Shown one piece after another: positions 1 to 6,978 of a stretch of 10,186 nucleotides of DNA (positions within the stretch are counted from its first letter, which is position 1; every line of letters begins with the position of its first letter). The stretch is from JBCDCU01 sp039180865 (GTDB taxonomy: Bacteria; Pseudomonadota; Alphaproteobacteria; Rhizobiales; JACESI01). The DNA is taken from NCBI GenBank assembly GCA_039180865.1, contig JBCDCZ010000165.1:1-10186 (forward strand), written 5' to 3'. The notes under the pieces are model-generated. The model searched no databases. It was not told the origin of the DNA and saw only the letters and a list, made by a program, of their open reading frames with translations. A program made the translations under genes and the position numbers.

Positions 1-2420
1 CGGGCATCGCAACCCAGATGGTTGTTGAACGGCAATTGGCCGACAAAGGCGAAAAGCGGCGTGATCTTGGACGGGAAGCGTTTCTCGAACGCGTTTGGGA
101 TTGGAAAGCCGAGTCGGGCGGCACAATCATCGGCCAATTGAAACGCCTCGGTGCGTCGTGTGATTGGTCGCGCGAACGTTTCACAATGGATGATGGGCTT
201 TCTGAAGCGGTTCTCGACGTCTTCGTTCAGCTCTATAAGGAAGGCTTGATTTACAAGGATAAACGGCTGGTCAATTGGGACCCGGTTTTCCAGACTGCGA
301 TTTCGGACCTAGAAGTCGAAACCCGCGAAGTTGACGGTTCGATGTGGGAATTCGCTTACCCGCTCGTCGATGGTCCCGTCGATGGAATTTCCGAGATGGT
401 CATTGCGACGACACGTCCCGAAACCATGTTGGGCGATGGAGCAGTCGCAGTTCATCCTTCAGACGAACGTTACAAGAACCTGATCGGCAAAATGGTTCGT
501 CTCCCAATTGCGGAACGACACATCCCAATCATTGCTGACGAATACCCCGATCCGGAATTCGGGACTGGCGCTGTCAAGATTACAGGCGCGCATGACTTTA
601 ATGACTTTGAAGTCGCAAGACGCAACAACATTCCGCTGATCCCGTTGATGGACACGGAAGCCCGGATGGTTTCAACGCCGGATAACAGCGTCCCGAAGCA
701 CTATCACGGACTTGATCGCTATGATGCTCGCGAGTTGATCTTGAAGGAAATTCAAGAACTTGGCTTTTATCGCGGTAAAGAAGACAAAATCATCGCCCAA
801 CCATTCGGTGACCGCTCGAATGTCGTGATCGAGCCGATGCTAACCGACCAATGGTATGTCACTGCGGCTGAGCTTGCGAAACCGGCAATCGCTTCGGTTC
901 GCGAGGGGCGCACCAACTTCGTTCCGAAGAATTGGGAAAAAACCTACTTCGATTGGATGGAAAACATTCAACCCTGGTGTATCTCCCGCCAATTGTGGTG
1001 GGGTCACCGGATCCCGGCCTGGTACGGCCCGGACGGCAAGGTTTTCGTTGAAAAAACAGAAGAGGAAGCCCGTTCTGCCGCGCAGGAACATTATGGGAAA
1101 GATGTGGATCTTGATCGGGACGAGGACGTTCTTGATACTTGGTTCTCATCCGCACTCTGGCCGTTCTCGACGCTTGGTTGGCCTACAGAAACGCCTGAAC
1201 TGAAACGCTATTATCAGACCGACGTCCTCATCACCGGCTTCGATATCATCTTCTTTTGGGTCGCCCGCATGATGATGATGGGGCTCCATTTCATGGAAGA
1301 GGAACCCTTTCACACGGTCTATATCCATGCCCTTGTCCGTGATGAAAAGGGCGCGAAAATGTCGAAGTCAAAGGGTAACGTCATCGACCCGCTTGACCTC
1401 ATCGATCAATATTCGGCAGACGCGCTTCGTTTCACGCTCGCCGCCATGGCCGCTCAGGGGCGCGATATCAGGCTCGCCAAGGATCGCGTTGAAGGATATC
1501 GGAATTTCAGCACCAAGCTCTGGAATGCTGCGCGTTTCACGCAAATAAATGGCTGCGAACGGCAACCGGACTTTGATCCGGATGCTACAAAATTACCGCT
1601 TAATCGCTGGGTTTTGACGGAGCTATCGAAAGCCCAGGCGGACATCACCCGGGAGCTCGAAAACTATCGCTTCAACGAAGCAGCAGGAGCGGCTTATCGC
1701 TTTATCTGGAACATCTTCTGCGATTGGTATCTCGAACTCGCGAAACCTGTCTTCAATGCAGACAATGAAACGGAAAAACGAGAGACCCAGGAGACAGCGG
1801 CCTTCGTTCTTGAGCAGATCCTTGTTCTTCTACATCCCTTCATGCCGTTTATCACTGAGGAGCTCTGGGAGCGTCTAGACGCTGACCGCCGTGCGCACAA
1901 CGGCTTTTTGATGCACGGTACCTGGCAGACACTGGGTTTTGCCGACGAAGAGGCCGCTCAGGATCTCAACTGGCTCGTGGAGCTCGTTACGGCTGTTCGA
2001 TCAGTCCGCGCCGAAATGAATGTCCCGGCGGGTGCACGCACAAATCTCGTTCTCGTTGGCGCGAGCGCAAAAGACGAAGATCGCCTTAAGCGCTACCAAC
2101 CTTTCCTTGCACGTCTCGCACGCATTGATGATGCCAATATCGCGGATACCGCGCCGCAGGCCTCGGCGCAGGTCATTTTGGGAACGCTCACTGTCTGTTT
2201 GCCGCTTGAAGGCGTGATCGACTTTGATGCTGAACGCAATCGCCTGTCAAAAGAACGCGAGAAATGCAACGGAGAAATCGGCAAGTTGGAGAAGAAGCTT
2301 GCCAATGAGAATTTCCTTCAAAAAGCGCCAGAAGACGTGGTCGCCGAACAGCGCACACGACTGGAAGAGCTACAGGAGAAGCGAACCCGCATATCAGTGA
2401 GTCTTGAGCGGCTGACGTAA
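1..2420 (+). CDS. valS: valyl-tRNA synthetase, 5'-truncated by window edge
   Basis: Class Ia aminoacyl-tRNA synthetase that attaches valine to tRNA-Val in the cytoplasm and edits mischarged threonine. The frame is open from base 3 (GIATQMVVERQLA...), which is the family segment just after the HIGH signature, so about 80–100 N-terminal residues, including HIGH, lie upstream of the window. Visible in order: the connective-peptide editing domain (ATTRPETMLGD at 406–438, then GTGAVKITGAHDFNDFEVAR at about 562–621), the returning catalytic core (QPWCISRQLWWGHRIPAWY at about 968–1024; DVLDTWFSSALWPFSTLGWP), KMSKS at 1356–1370, the helical anticodon-binding domain (WNAARF to MPFITEELWERL), and a charged C-terminal coiled-coil arm (about 2218–2415, FDAERNRLSKEREK onward) typical of ValRS. 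The gene ends with TAA at 2418–2420. The internal ATG at 18 is only the first Met in the window, not the start. Identification is very secure. Confidence 0.97.
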   Translation, partial: GIATQMVVERQLADKGEKRRDLGREAFLERVWDWKAESGGTIIGQLKRLGASCDWSRERFTMDDGLSEAVLDVFVQLYKEGLIYKDKRLVNWDPVFQTAISDLEVETREVDGSMWEFAYPLVDGPVDGISEMVIATTRPETMLGDGAVAVHPSDERYKNLIGKMVRLPIAERHIPIIADEYPDPEFGTGAVKITGAHDFNDFEVARRNNIPLIPLMDTEARMVSTPDNSVPKHYHGLDRYDARELILKEIQELGFYRGKEDKIIAQPFGDRSNVVIEPMLTDQWYVTAAELAKPAIASVREGRTNFVPKNWEKTYFDWMENIQPWCISRQLWWGHRIPAWYGPDGKVFVEKTEEEARSAAQEHYGKDVDLDRDEDVLDTWFSSALWPFSTLGWPTETPELKRYYQTDVLITGFDIIFFWVARMMMMGLHFMEEEPFHTVYIHALVRDEKGAKMSKSKGNVIDPLDLIDQYSADALRFTLAAMAAQGRDIRLAKDRVEGYRNFSTKLWNAARFTQINGCERQPDFDPDATKLPLNRWVLTELSKAQADITRELENYRFNEAAGAAYRFIWNIFCDWYLELAKPVFNADNETEKRETQETAAFVLEQILVLLHPFMPFITEELWERLDADRRAHNGFLMHGTWQTLGFADEEAAQDLNWLVELVTAVRSVRAEMNVPAGARTNLVLVGASAKDEDRLKRYQPFLARLARIDDANIADTAPQASAQVILGTLTVCLPLEGVIDFDAERNRLSKEREKCNGEIGKLEKKLANENFLQKAPEDVVAEQRTRLEELQEKRTRISVSLERLT

Positions 2421-2428
2421 GGGAAATC

Positions 2429-2542
2429 GTGGCGGATTGGCACTATTTGTGGCTGCACGGCAACAAGGCGCAGGGATATTTGGTCGATATTCTATTTCGA
2501 CTTCCAGTCCGCCTCTTTTTTGGCACATTTAAGGCTCTCTAA
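2429..2542 (+). CDS. candidate small ORF (37 codons) between valS and ilvD, leader peptide or small protein
   Basis: A GTG-started frame of 37 codons ends with TAA at 2540–2542. Its SD-like AAGGGA (2419–2424) overlaps the valS stop codon and sits 4 bases before the GTG, so translation could be coupled to valS. The peptide opens MADWHYLWLHGNKAQGYL, with an aromatic, histidine-containing head, and finishes VDILFRLPVRLFFGTFKAL, a hydrophobic/basic stretch that could be amphipathic or membrane-associated. Leu, Val and Ile make up 10 of 37 residues, but there is no run of consecutive branched-chain codons as in classical ilv leader peptides. The stop lies inside a hairpin that also covers the candidate ilvD SD. 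I do not recognise a family. It could be a true small protein, a coupling leader, or a chance frame; conservation is untested. Confidence 0.38.
   Translation: MADWHYLWLHGNKAQGYLVDILFRLPVRLFFGTFKAL
2431..2521 (+). terminator. long-range 10-bp stem followed by T6: possible terminator or attenuator after valS
   Basis: Bases 2431–2440 (GGCGGATTGG) pair completely with 2504–2513 (CCAGTCCGCC), giving ten base pairs with a single G·U wobble. The 3' arm is followed at once by TC and then six T's (2516–2521). The 63-base loop contains a smaller stem, GTCGA 2483–2487 with TCGAC 2497–2501, so a branched structure is plausible. An intrinsic terminator normally has a short loop, so this is atypical. It could end valS transcripts, attenuate ilvD, or be inactive. 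Confidence 0.35.
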
Positions 2543-2550
2543 GAGGCTTA
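2530..2550 (+). promoter_or_regulatory. hairpin covering the candidate ilvD ribosome-binding site
   Basis: The stretch TAAGGCTCT-CTA-AGAGGCTTA folds into eight base pairs with one internal G/G mismatch and a three-base loop. It encloses AAGAGG (2541–2546), the best SD for ilvD, 8 bases before GTG 2555, and also the TAA stop of the upstream small ORF (2540–2542). A competing pairing exists: GCCTCTT 2511–2517 with AAGAGGC 2541–2547. The pairing is seen directly; a regulatory role is inference and depends on GTG 2555 being a real start. Confidence 0.35.
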
Positions 2551-2554
2551 GCTT

Positions 2555-4318
2555 GTGTACGAAGAAACGCGGGCGCACGTAGAATGGGATCCGATGGACG
2601 CGAAGACGTTTGATAAGTCGAAATTACCAAGCCGTCATGTGACGGTGGGGCCAGGGCGCGCTCCGCATCGATCCTATTATTATGCTATGGGCATGACCAG
2701 CGAGCAGATCAACCAACCCTTTGTTGGTGTCGCGACGTGCTGGAACGAAGCGGCCCCGTGTAACATTGCGCTCATGCGCCAGGCTCAGGCGGTAAAACAT
2801 GGCGTAGCGTCCGCCAGCGGCACACCACGAGAGTTCACAACAATCACAGTAACCGATGGTATTGCCATGGGGCACGAGGGGATGAAATCCTCGCTCGTCT
2901 CGCGCGACGTGATCACCGATTCGGTGGAACTGACGATGCGCGGCCACTGCTATGACGCGCTTGTTGGTCTTGCCGGATGCGACAAATCACTTCCGGGTAT
3001 GATGATGGCCATGGTGCGCTTGAATGTACCGTCGGTTTTCCTGTATGGCGGATCGATCCTGCCAGGCAATTTCCGGGGCAAACAAGTCACCGTTCAGGAT
3101 GTTTTCGAAGCCGTCGGCCGCCATTCGGTCGGTGAAATGTCCGATGCGGATCTCGGCGAGCTCGAGCGGGTTGCTTGCCCTTCAGCTGGCGCCTGCGGCG
3201 CACAGTTTACCGCGAATACGATGGCGACCGTATCGGAAGCGATCGGGCTCGCGCTTCCTTATTCCGCGGGCGCGCCCGCACCTTACGAATTCCGCGATCA
3301 ATTCTGCGTTGCAGCCGGCGAAAAGGTTATGGAACTCATCGCCCGCAATATCCGCCCCCGGGATATCGTCACCCGTGAGGCTCTGGAAAATGCCGCAACC
3401 GTTGTCGCGGCTTCCGGCGGATCGACAAACGCCGCGTTGCACCTGCCTGCGATCGCGCACGAGATCGGTATCGATTTCGATCTCTTTGACGTTGCCGAAG
3501 TTTTCAAACGCACACCATACATCGCAGATTTGAAGCCTGGCGGGAAATATGTCGCGAAAGACATGTTTGAAGCAGGTGGCATTCCACTCCTGATGAAGGC
3601 ACTGCTGGACGGTGGTTATATGCATGGCGATTGCCTGACGGTCACCGGGCGGACCATGGCTGAAAATCTGTCAACGGTCGAGTGGAACAGTGACCAGGAC
3701 GTCGTTTATCCGGTGTCCAACCCGATCACAGAGACGGGCGGCGTCGTCGGCCTTAAGGGCAATCTCGCACCAGACGGTGCGATCGTGAAAGTCGCTGGCA
3801 TGTCCATGCTGAAATTCACCGGTCCGGCCCGGTGCTTCGATGCCGAAGAAGAGGCCTATCAGGCCGTCGTCAACGGCGACTTTGAAGAGGGCGACGTCTT
3901 CGTCATTCGCTACGAGGGCCCGAAAGGCGGTCCCGGCATGCGCGAGATGCTTGCAACGACCGCAGCACTCTACGGGCGCGGTATGGGCGAGAAGGTCGCT
4001 TTGATCACAGATGGACGCTTTTCCGGGGCGACCCGCGGCTTCTGTATCGGTCACGTCGGTCCAGAGGCGCAGGTTGGTGGCCCGATCGGTTTGTTGCGAA
4101 ACGGCGACATAATCGAGATCGATGCCATCGAAGGAAAACTGAATGTTCAGGTTTCCGAGTCAGAATTCGAAAAACGCCGCGCGGAATGGACGCCGCGGGA
4201 AACCGTCTTTGGTTCCGGCGCGATTTGGAAATACGCCCAGACCGTCGGTCCGGCGCGCAATGGTGCGGTGACCCATCCAGGTGGGCACGGTGAGAAACGG
4301 GTTTACGCGGATATTTGA
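2555..4318 (+). CDS. ilvD: dihydroxy-acid dehydratase
   Basis: Dehydrates 2,3-dihydroxy-isovalerate and 2,3-dihydroxy-3-methylvalerate to the 2-keto acids that are transaminated to valine and isoleucine; cytoplasmic, Fe-S dependent. It is full length for the short type (587 aa from GTG 2555, 574 from ATG 2594), unlike the ~615-residue E. coli type. Numbering from GTG, probable cluster cysteines are C69 (NEAAPCN), C142 (GCDKSLPG) and C214 (CPSAGACG). K144 matches the carbamylated metal-binding lysine of the family, and S490 (DGRFSGATRGFC) the catalytic serine. SGGSTNAALHLPA (288–300) and SNPITETGGVVGLKGNLAPD are further signatures. Start choice: GTG 2555 has SD AAGAGG at 8 bases, whereas ATG 2594 has only GGGA at 4 bases. 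I recall homologues beginning at MDAKT..., which favours 2594. The gene lies downstream of valS on the same strand. Confidence 0.96.
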   Translation: MYEETRAHVEWDPMDAKTFDKSKLPSRHVTVGPGRAPHRSYYYAMGMTSEQINQPFVGVATCWNEAAPCNIALMRQAQAVKHGVASASGTPREFTTITVTDGIAMGHEGMKSSLVSRDVITDSVELTMRGHCYDALVGLAGCDKSLPGMMMAMVRLNVPSVFLYGGSILPGNFRGKQVTVQDVFEAVGRHSVGEMSDADLGELERVACPSAGACGAQFTANTMATVSEAIGLALPYSAGAPAPYEFRDQFCVAAGEKVMELIARNIRPRDIVTREALENAATVVAASGGSTNAALHLPAIAHEIGIDFDLFDVAEVFKRTPYIADLKPGGKYVAKDMFEAGGIPLLMKALLDGGYMHGDCLTVTGRTMAENLSTVEWNSDQDVVYPVSNPITETGGVVGLKGNLAPDGAIVKVAGMSMLKFTGPARCFDAEEEAYQAVVNGDFEEGDVFVIRYEGPKGGPGMREMLATTAALYGRGMGEKVALITDGRFSGATRGFCIGHVGPEAQVGGPIGLLRNGDIIEIDAIEGKLNVQVSESEFEKRRAEWTPRETVFGSGAIWKYAQTVGPARNGAVTHPGGHGEKRVYADI

Positions 4319-4325
4319 CGAGAAA

Positions 4326-5180
4326 ATGCACAGTTTATTGAGTTTCAGTTTTGGTGCTTTTATGTGCGCGGTCGCGTTTAACGCCGCCCAAGCGCAGGAT
4401 GATCCGTTTGCTGCTGCCGGTGCAACGCAGCAAGGATCGAACCCGTTCGGTTTCCATGATTTGGAACGCAACGCAAATCGCGCGATCGATCTTGGGACAG
4501 ATCCCCAGTCAGACGCGACCCAGAGCGAGCTTGAAAGATTGCGTTACGCTGCAGATACAGGCAACGAAGTGGCCATGTGGCAGCTCGGTCGCTATTACGC
4601 CGAGAATGCCAATGGCAGCGAAGATCATGCGCGCGCTTTCGACATGTTCTCACGCCTTGTCGCTGCAGAAGGTGACCATTCGCCTTATTCGCCGCGTGCT
4701 CCTTATGTCGCGCATGCTTTAACGCAACTTGGAACCTATTATCGTGAGGGCATTCCAGGCAGCACCATTGAAAAGAACCGCGAAGCGGCTTGGCGTATGT
4801 TCTACACAGCTGGAAACCTTTACCGGAACCCGAATGCGCTCTTCAGCCTCTCCGAAATGTGCGACGGAGAAGGTGGATTTCACTGCACCCCACGCCAGGG
4901 GCTGCGTTGGCTCAACCTTGCCGCGGAACGTGGCCATGTCGGTGCACAAGCGCGCCTCGGTTACCGTTTGTTCGAAGGTGAGGGGATCGGCCGGTCACCT
5001 GTGCAAGGGCTGATGTGGCTCACCATTGCTCAAGAACGGGCGCATACAGTTCGCGAAGCCTGGGTGACGAAACTGCACGAGCGGGCTTTCTCTGTGGCAA
5101 GTGCAGATCAACGTGACGAAGCCCTTCGCCGAGCGGAAGACTGGATGCGGGTGAACTGCGCAGACGCGCGGGTCTGCTAG
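4326..5180 (+). CDS. exoR: secreted Sel1-repeat protein, ExoR-like regulator
   Basis: Predicted periplasmic protein of 284 aa. ATG 4326 follows the ilvD stop by 7 bases and gives a proper signal peptide: a short hydrophobic core (residues 4–19) and a likely AQA|Q cleavage after residue 23. In-frame GTG codons at 4281 and 4290 would overlap ilvD and spoil the signal peptide. The mature part holds about four Sel1-type helical repeats: about 66–113 (AADTGNEVAMWQLGRYYAEN), 128–165, 168–204 (CDGEGG...GLRWLNLAAERGH) and 205–240 (ARLGYRLFEGEG). The segments YYREGIPGSTI and AFSVASADQR, in that order and spacing, resemble my memory of rhizobial ExoR, the periplasmic repressor of the ExoS/ChvI two-component system controlling exopolysaccharide and motility. 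Four cysteines (179, 187, 278, 284) could form disulfides. The Sel1 and secretion calls are secure; ExoR orthology is likely but not proven. No exoS or chvI is in the window. Confidence 0.75.
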   Translation: MHSLLSFSFGAFMCAVAFNAAQAQDDPFAAAGATQQGSNPFGFHDLERNANRAIDLGTDPQSDATQSELERLRYAADTGNEVAMWQLGRYYAENANGSEDHARAFDMFSRLVAAEGDHSPYSPRAPYVAHALTQLGTYYREGIPGSTIEKNREAAWRMFYTAGNLYRNPNALFSLSEMCDGEGGFHCTPRQGLRWLNLAAERGHVGAQARLGYRLFEGEGIGRSPVQGLMWLTIAQERAHTVREAWVTKLHERAFSVASADQRDEALRRAEDWMRVNCADARVC

Positions 5181-5214
5181 AGCCCTGTCACGGTTTAAGC
5201 TCGGCGTATCCTTC

Positions 5215-5229
5215 GCAGCCAGTGGCTGC
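5215..5229. terminator. small hairpin between convergent genes, weak terminator candidate
   Basis: GCAGCC (5215–5220) and GGCTGC (5224–5229) form a six-base-pair stem with a three-base loop, midway between the convergent stops at 5180 and 5244. No T tract follows on either strand, so Rho-independent function is doubtful. It is the only clear structure in this 63-base gap. Confidence 0.22.
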
Positions 5230-5243
5230 CAGATCACTTGATC

Positions 5244-5579
5244 CTACTGCTTAGATATGTCCGCGAAGTCGATCACAGCGGATGACATAGGCGCTGTGGA
5301 GCCTTCTTTGCCTGACGACGACAAATCCGCATAACGCTGAAGCAATGGTACGAAGGTCACCGGACATTCGTTGCCCGTAAACTTCCATGCCGGATTGTTA
5401 AGCACGTAGTCGCACTTCGCTTCCTTGAGCCCGGTATGTGTCTTGATGCAGGCAAAATTCCCGACCTCGATCCGTTGACCGTCAGTGGCGCGGCAATAAC
5501 AGTTTTCCCCGGCAAGAACAGCGCTTGGAAGCAGGCCCAGAAGTAGCATACCTGCGATCGAACCAAAGAGACGTTTCAT
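5244..5579 (-). CDS. small secreted cysteine-rich protein, unknown function
   Basis: A 111-residue predicted exported protein. The start at ATG 5579 puts a classical signal peptide at the N-terminus (MKRLFGSIAGMLLLGLLPSA, then VLA|GEN, cleavage near residue 23). Upstream in-frame ATGs would add a charged tail before the signal. A GGAG lies 12 bases before the ATG, a rather long spacing. The mature part has five cysteines (27, 29, 44, 56, 72) in the order CYC, FACIKTHTG, AKCDYVLNNPAW, NECPVTF, followed by a hydrophilic tail without cysteines. An odd number leaves one cysteine free or available for a cofactor or intermolecular bond. The CYC...CDxVLNNPxW pattern resembles short conserved hypothetical proteins I associate with Hyphomicrobiales; no function is known to me. 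It lies 89 bases downstream of xthA on the same strand and converges on the ExoR-like gene. Confidence 0.72.
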   Translation of the reverse strand: MKRLFGSIAGMLLLGLLPSAVLAGENCYCRATDGQRIEVGNFACIKTHTGLKEAKCDYVLNNPAWKFTGNECPVTFVPLLQRYADLSSSGKEGSTAPMSSAVIDFADISKQ

Positions 5580-5668
5580 TATAGGCGGACACTCCGTCTT
5601 CACGATAACTCTCATAATCTTCAGAGTATCATATTGCGGACGGTCCACACAATGGATCAGCGCGGCGT

Positions 5669-6487
5669 TCAGGCTGCGTTACTGTCGCGGTCCTCAAGGC
5701 TCGCTTCCGTGCGGTACTCAACCCAAACCGGCACATGATCGGACGGTTTCTCCCATCCCCGCACGAATTTATCGATGCCAGCGGCAGAGAGCGCGGTTGC
5801 ACCTTCCGGCGACAGAAGCAGGTGATCAATCCGAATGCCGTTGTTCTTCTGCCAGGCGCCGGCTTGATAATCCCAGAACGTATAGAGTTCGCCCGCGTCA
5901 TTGGTATTGCGCAAAGCTTCAACAAATCCGAGATTCAGGAGCTTTCGAAAGGCTGCGTGGGTCTCCGGCCTGAAGAGCGCGTCCCCCGACCAAGCGTCCG
6001 GATCATGACAGTCTTCGGGTTGCGGGATAACGTTGTAATCGCCCGCGAGGATGAGCGGTTCTTCAAGCAGAAGGCGATCCATTGCCCAATTGGTAAGCCG
6101 GTCCATCCAGGCAAGCTTATAGGGGTATTTTTCGGTGTCGACCGGATTGCCGTTTGGCAAATAAAGCGAGACGACCCTCAAAGGCCCTTCGGGTAGGCTG
6201 AAAACGCCTTCGATAAATCGGGACTGTTCATCCGAATCGTCACCGGGCAGACCGCGATTGACTTCCTCAAAGGGAAGTTTCGAAAAGATCGCGACACCGT
6301 TGAAACTCTTCTGACCGTGCGTCTCCACATTGTAGCCGAGGGCCTCAAAGCGCTCTCGGGGAAACGTTTCGTCTTGCGATTTTAGCTCCTGAAGACAGGC
6401 AATATCCGGTTGGACTTGCTGAAGCCAGGCTTCCAGGCCCTCCGCCCGCGCCTTGACCCCGTTGATGTTCCAGGTCGCGATTTTCAT
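5669..6487 (-). CDS. xthA: exodeoxyribonuclease III (AP endonuclease)
   Basis: Mg-dependent enzyme of the exonuclease/endonuclease/phosphatase fold that cuts DNA at abasic sites and removes 3' blocks in base excision repair; cytoplasmic. The 272-residue length is normal. Active-site residues sit where expected: N7 (TWNING), E34 (CLQELK), Y109 (SLYLPNG), D150 and N152 (AGDYNVIP), D221 (GIRIDHLLL), D250 and H251 (PSDHVPVW). The N-terminal MKIATWNING is the usual family beginning, so ATG 6487 is the start even though no strong SD precedes it. The start is 13 bases beyond the erpA stop, so the two are probably co-transcribed and xthA may depend on coupling for translation. Identification is secure at family level. 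Confidence 0.95.
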   Translation of the reverse strand: MKIATWNINGVKARAEGLEAWLQQVQPDIACLQELKSQDETFPRERFEALGYNVETHGQKSFNGVAIFSKLPFEEVNRGLPGDDSDEQSRFIEGVFSLPEGPLRVVSLYLPNGNPVDTEKYPYKLAWMDRLTNWAMDRLLLEEPLILAGDYNVIPQPEDCHDPDAWSGDALFRPETHAAFRKLLNLGFVEALRNTNDAGELYTFWDYQAGAWQKNNGIRIDHLLLSPEGATALSAAGIDKFVRGWEKPSDHVPVWVEYRTEASLEDRDSNAA

Positions 6488-6500
6488 AAGCAGGTCATGC

Positions 6501-6830
6501 TCAAATAGAAAAACTCGTTCCGCACCCGCATGAAGCCGTCGCGTTTGGATTGCGGATCTGGAAGGATTGTCCGATTACATCATCCACGAAATCGATCTCG
6601 CATCCTTCGAGAAACGGTTGGGAGACATCATCGATGAGAACGACTGCCGAATCACGCTCAAGAACGAGATCGCCGTCACGACGTTCCTTGTCGAGCTGGT
6701 ATTTGTAAGAAAATCCGGAGCATCCTCCGCCCTCGACGCTGATGCGAAGAACGGTCCCATCGTCTTCATCGACAAGGATCTTGGCTATCCGTTTCGCGGC
6801 ATTTTCTGTGAGTACGATATCAGAAGTCAT
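6501..6830 (-). CDS. erpA: ErpA/IscA-type iron-sulfur cluster carrier
   Basis: A-type carrier that receives Fe-S clusters from the assembly machinery and passes them to apo-proteins. The 109-residue HesB/IscA domain shows the three conserved cysteines: C37 in EGGGCSGF, and C101 and C103 in NPNATASCGCGTSFSI at the C-terminus. C77 (EGCEIDF) is additional. The NPNA...CGCG.SFSI ending is closer to ErpA than to IscA as I remember E. coli, but A-type carriers are hard to separate by eye. ATG 6830 is preferred; an adjacent in-frame TTG at 6833 is possible, as AAGGA lies 10 bases before the ATG and 7 before the TTG. First gene of a leftward unit with xthA, divergent from dgt. Confidence 0.92.
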   Translation of the reverse strand: MTSDIVLTENAAKRIAKILVDEDDGTVLRISVEGGGCSGFSYKYQLDKERRDGDLVLERDSAVVLIDDVSQPFLEGCEIDFVDDVIGQSFQIRNPNATASCGCGTSFSI

Positions 6831-6978
6831 CAACTCTTAATCCTTGATAAGCATTGGTTGACTCGCCATGCTCGCCGGCGGGGCAAGCAAACACCTTGTT
6901 CCTTAGGTAAGCGCAAGGCGGTGGGGTGTCAATTCGAAGTCGGTGCTTACAGTGCTGATGCTATGACAGGTGAGGGGT
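6831..6978. promoter_or_regulatory. divergent intergenic region between erpA and dgt
   Basis: This 148-base gap must carry promoters for erpA (leftward) and dgt (rightward). I could not find a convincing pair of −35 and −10 elements for either. Visible features are an 8-bp palindrome CGCCGGCG (6873–6880) and an imperfect nested dyad, CCTTG/CAAGG around CTTA/TAAG (6894–6918). No known Fe-S or iron-regulator box is recognised. Confidence 0.4.

Noticed and set aside
3182..3625. 147-codon open frame on the − strand inside ilvD
   Set aside because: It lies wholly antisense to a clearly real, motif-rich gene, has no recognisable domain and no promoter context; open by codon bias.
4281..4325. Longer N-terminus for the ExoR-like gene from GTG 4281
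   Set aside because: It would overlap ilvD by 38 bases and place 15 residues before a good signal peptide; ATG 4326 fits export better.
5735..6196. 153-codon open frame on the + strand inside xthA
   Set aside because: Antisense shadow of a complete exonuclease III with all catalytic residues; no family features in the translation.
6894..6918. Nested imperfect dyad CCTTG...CTTA-GG-TAAG...CAAGG as an operator
   Set aside because: The half-sites are not symmetric (3 versus 2 intervening bases), the centre loop is too small for RNA, and it matches no regulator box I know.
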